Source: Eubacteriales Family XIII. Incertae Sedis bacterium
GTDB taxonomy: Bacteria; Bacillota_A; Clostridia; Peptostreptococcales; Anaerovoracaceae
Direction: 5' to 3'
NCBI GenBank assembly: GCA_031278145.1
Contig: JAITLA010000022.1
Location: forward strand, 1-7,098
DNA length: 7,098 nucleotides
Of this stretch, positions 6,593-7,098 are shown piece after piece. Numbering within the stretch: position 1 is the stretch's first letter; each line of letters starts with the position of its first letter. The position numbers were made by a program, and so were the translations under genes. A model generated the notes under the pieces. The model was not told the origin of the DNA and made no database searches. It saw nothing but the letters and a program-made list of their open reading frames with translations.

Positions 6593-6857
6593 ACGATAAT
6601 ATTTACCGCGGTACCACCCCGTTTACCGGCAATCGGCCGGTCAACTCATCGGATTCTGACAAATCCTCGGTCCTGATAACGGAACCTGCCGTAGCCTCTT
6701 AATGAAAGCGCGGCGCGCTTCGTTCGGAAACTCTGCTCGGGAGAGAGATTCCCCGGTTCCAAGGCGTACCGGCTTTCAGCGAGCGCCGGCTCTCTGCAAC
6801 GTCCTTTTTCGGACGGGGAGGACTCCGTCATAGCATTTACTTATTCGGTTTGGATTG
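6562..6857 (-). promoter_or_regulatory. T-box leader (tRNA-sensing riboswitch), probably leucine-specific
   Basis: This leader senses the charging state of a tRNA and controls transcription into leuA. The diagnostic T-box sequence ACGGGGTGGTACCGCGG lies at about 6622-6606 on the minus strand; UGGU (6616-6613) would pair with the tRNA end ACCA, that is, a tRNA with discriminator A, as tRNA-Leu has. Stem I is recognisable from AUGACGGAG (6831-6823), AGAGA (6795-6791), GCTGAAAGCC (6780-6771), GGGGAA (6754-6749) and CCGAGC (6740-6735). By eye, GGAG (6826-6823) pairs with CUCC (6743-6740) and UGCU (6834-6831) with AGCA (6737-6734), around a kink-turn-like element. In the specifier loop, GAAU is followed by CUC (6747-6745), the usual leucine specifier; the run is CUCUCUC, so the register is uncertain. 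The 5' AGUA usually facing it is not obvious. Additional hairpins (GGATT/AATCC at about 6666-6651, CCGGC/GCCGG at about 6640-6626) lie between Stem I and the T-box. Confidence 0.95.
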
Positions 6858-6863
6858 CTTTCC

Positions 6864-6893
6864 AGTATAAAGGATGGAACATGCTTTTGTCAA
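6864..6893 (-). promoter_or_regulatory. leu operon promoter
   Basis: On the minus strand there is a perfect -35 box TTGACA (6893-6888), an 18-base spacer and a -10 box TATACT (6869-6864). An A-rich stretch just upstream (about 6909-6898) could act as an UP element. Transcription would begin near 6857, placing the start correctly ahead of T-box Stem I. I see no repressor site overlapping it, which fits control mainly by the T-box. Confidence 0.9.
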
Positions 6894-6899
6894 ATGGTT

Positions 6900-7013
6900 T
6901 TTTTGCTTTGCGCCTTTACGCTGAACGCTGAACGATACGGGGGATTTTTTTATGCCGCGCAAAAGCGGCAGAATCGGTCTTAAATTTTTGTTACAAAAAA
7001 TACAAATTATGTA
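6900..7013. other. Divergent intergenic spacer
   Basis: This AT-rich spacer separates the leu promoter from a plus-strand promoter. It contains a short tandem GCTGAAC-GCTGAAC (about 6920-6933), a GCCGC/GCGGC hairpin with a GCAAAA loop (6954-6969), and a perfect dyad AATACA-aatta-TGTATT at 6999-7015 that reaches into the plus-strand -35 box. I see no gene in it. Confidence 0.6.
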
Positions 7014-7042
7014 TTGACATTAAAATAAATATATGGTAATAT
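7014..7042 (+). promoter_or_regulatory. Strong promoter for a gene beyond the right edge
   Basis: TTGACA (7014-7019), a 17-base spacer and TAATAT (7037-7042), preceded by TGG, which makes an extended -10. A perfect TATAAT at 7040-7045 is an alternative with a 20-base spacer. The start would be near 7049, right at a 12-bp palindrome ACCGGCGCCGGT (7049-7060). A GAAAGGGGG ribosome binding site at about 7084-7092 shows that the gene starts at or just past the window end. Confidence 0.85.
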
Positions 7043-7048
7043 AATCCT

Positions 7049-7060
7049 ACCGGCGCCGGT
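7049..7060. repeat. 12-bp perfect palindrome at the predicted transcription start
   Basis: ACCGGCGCCGGT equals its own reverse complement. It begins at about +1 of the rightmost promoter, a position typical of a repressor operator. A further GGCCGGT (7064-7070) repeats the half-site. It may also be merely a GC-rich start of a leader RNA. No regulator gene is in the window to link to it. Confidence 0.45.
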
Positions 7061-7098
7061 AAGGCCGGTTGTATATAGGCGGCGAAAGGGGGACGTTT

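Noticed and set aside
6646..6831. A 61-codon minus-strand frame inside the T-box leader, considered as a leader peptide
   Set aside because: It overlaps Stem I and downstream leader helices; it shows no leucine-codon run, and T-box control needs no leader peptide.
6952..7017. A 21-codon plus-strand frame (MPRKSGRIGL...) after GGGGGA
   Set aside because: Its purine stretch could be a ribosome binding site, but the frame ends inside the -35 box of the next promoter, no promoter precedes it, and its AT-rich latter half looks non-coding.

Overview
The window holds a complete leucine-biosynthesis operon on the minus strand, leuA-leuC-leuD-leuB-ridA (about 6457 down to 1560). It is preceded by a promoter and a T-box (tRNA-sensing) leader and faces a convergent major facilitator superfamily (MFS) transporter gene on the plus strand (212-1459). 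The T-box leader, the strong AGGAGG-type ribosome binding sites, the TTGACA/TATAAT promoters and the high GC content suggest a GC-rich member of the Bacillota, most likely a clostridial lineage. I cannot name the genus from sequence alone.

Layout. 1-205: non-coding and rich in inverted repeats; the first about 40 bases resemble the terminal hairpin of an IS200/IS605-type (TnpB) element whose body would lie left of the window. 212-1459 (+): a 12-helix MFS permease of unknown substrate whose start codon is uncertain. 1460-1559: intergenic stretch between convergent genes, with a very GC-rich hairpin and an imperfect 20-bp direct repeat. 1560-6457 (-): the five-gene operon with short gaps (42, 2, 52 and 5 bases). 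6458-6561: spacer with further hairpins. 6562-6857 (-): T-box leader with its terminator. 6864-6893 (-): leu promoter. 6900-7098: divergent intergenic region ending in a strong plus-strand promoter and a ribosome binding site for a gene that starts just beyond the right edge.

How it works together. LeuA condenses acetyl-CoA with 2-oxoisovalerate, LeuC/LeuD isomerise 2-isopropylmalate to 3-isopropylmalate, and LeuB oxidises it to 2-oxoisocaproate, the precursor of leucine. RidA, last in the operon, would remove reactive enamine/imine intermediates that damage PLP enzymes such as the branched-chain aminotransferase finishing the pathway. The T-box reads tRNA charging: a CUC (Leu) specifier candidate and a UGGU acceptor-pairing bulge fit uncharged tRNA-Leu as the signal, so transcription into leuA should rise on leucine starvation.

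Most of the window is ordinary biosynthetic DNA, and I see no clear undescribed multi-gene system. The points most worth a second look are an NADP-dehydrogenase-like lysine in the cofactor loop of LeuB, the inclusion of ridA in the operon, the unusual T-box specifier region with a second terminator-like repeat after it, the alternating hairpins ahead of the transporter, and the missing ATG behind its best Shine-Dalgarno sequence.
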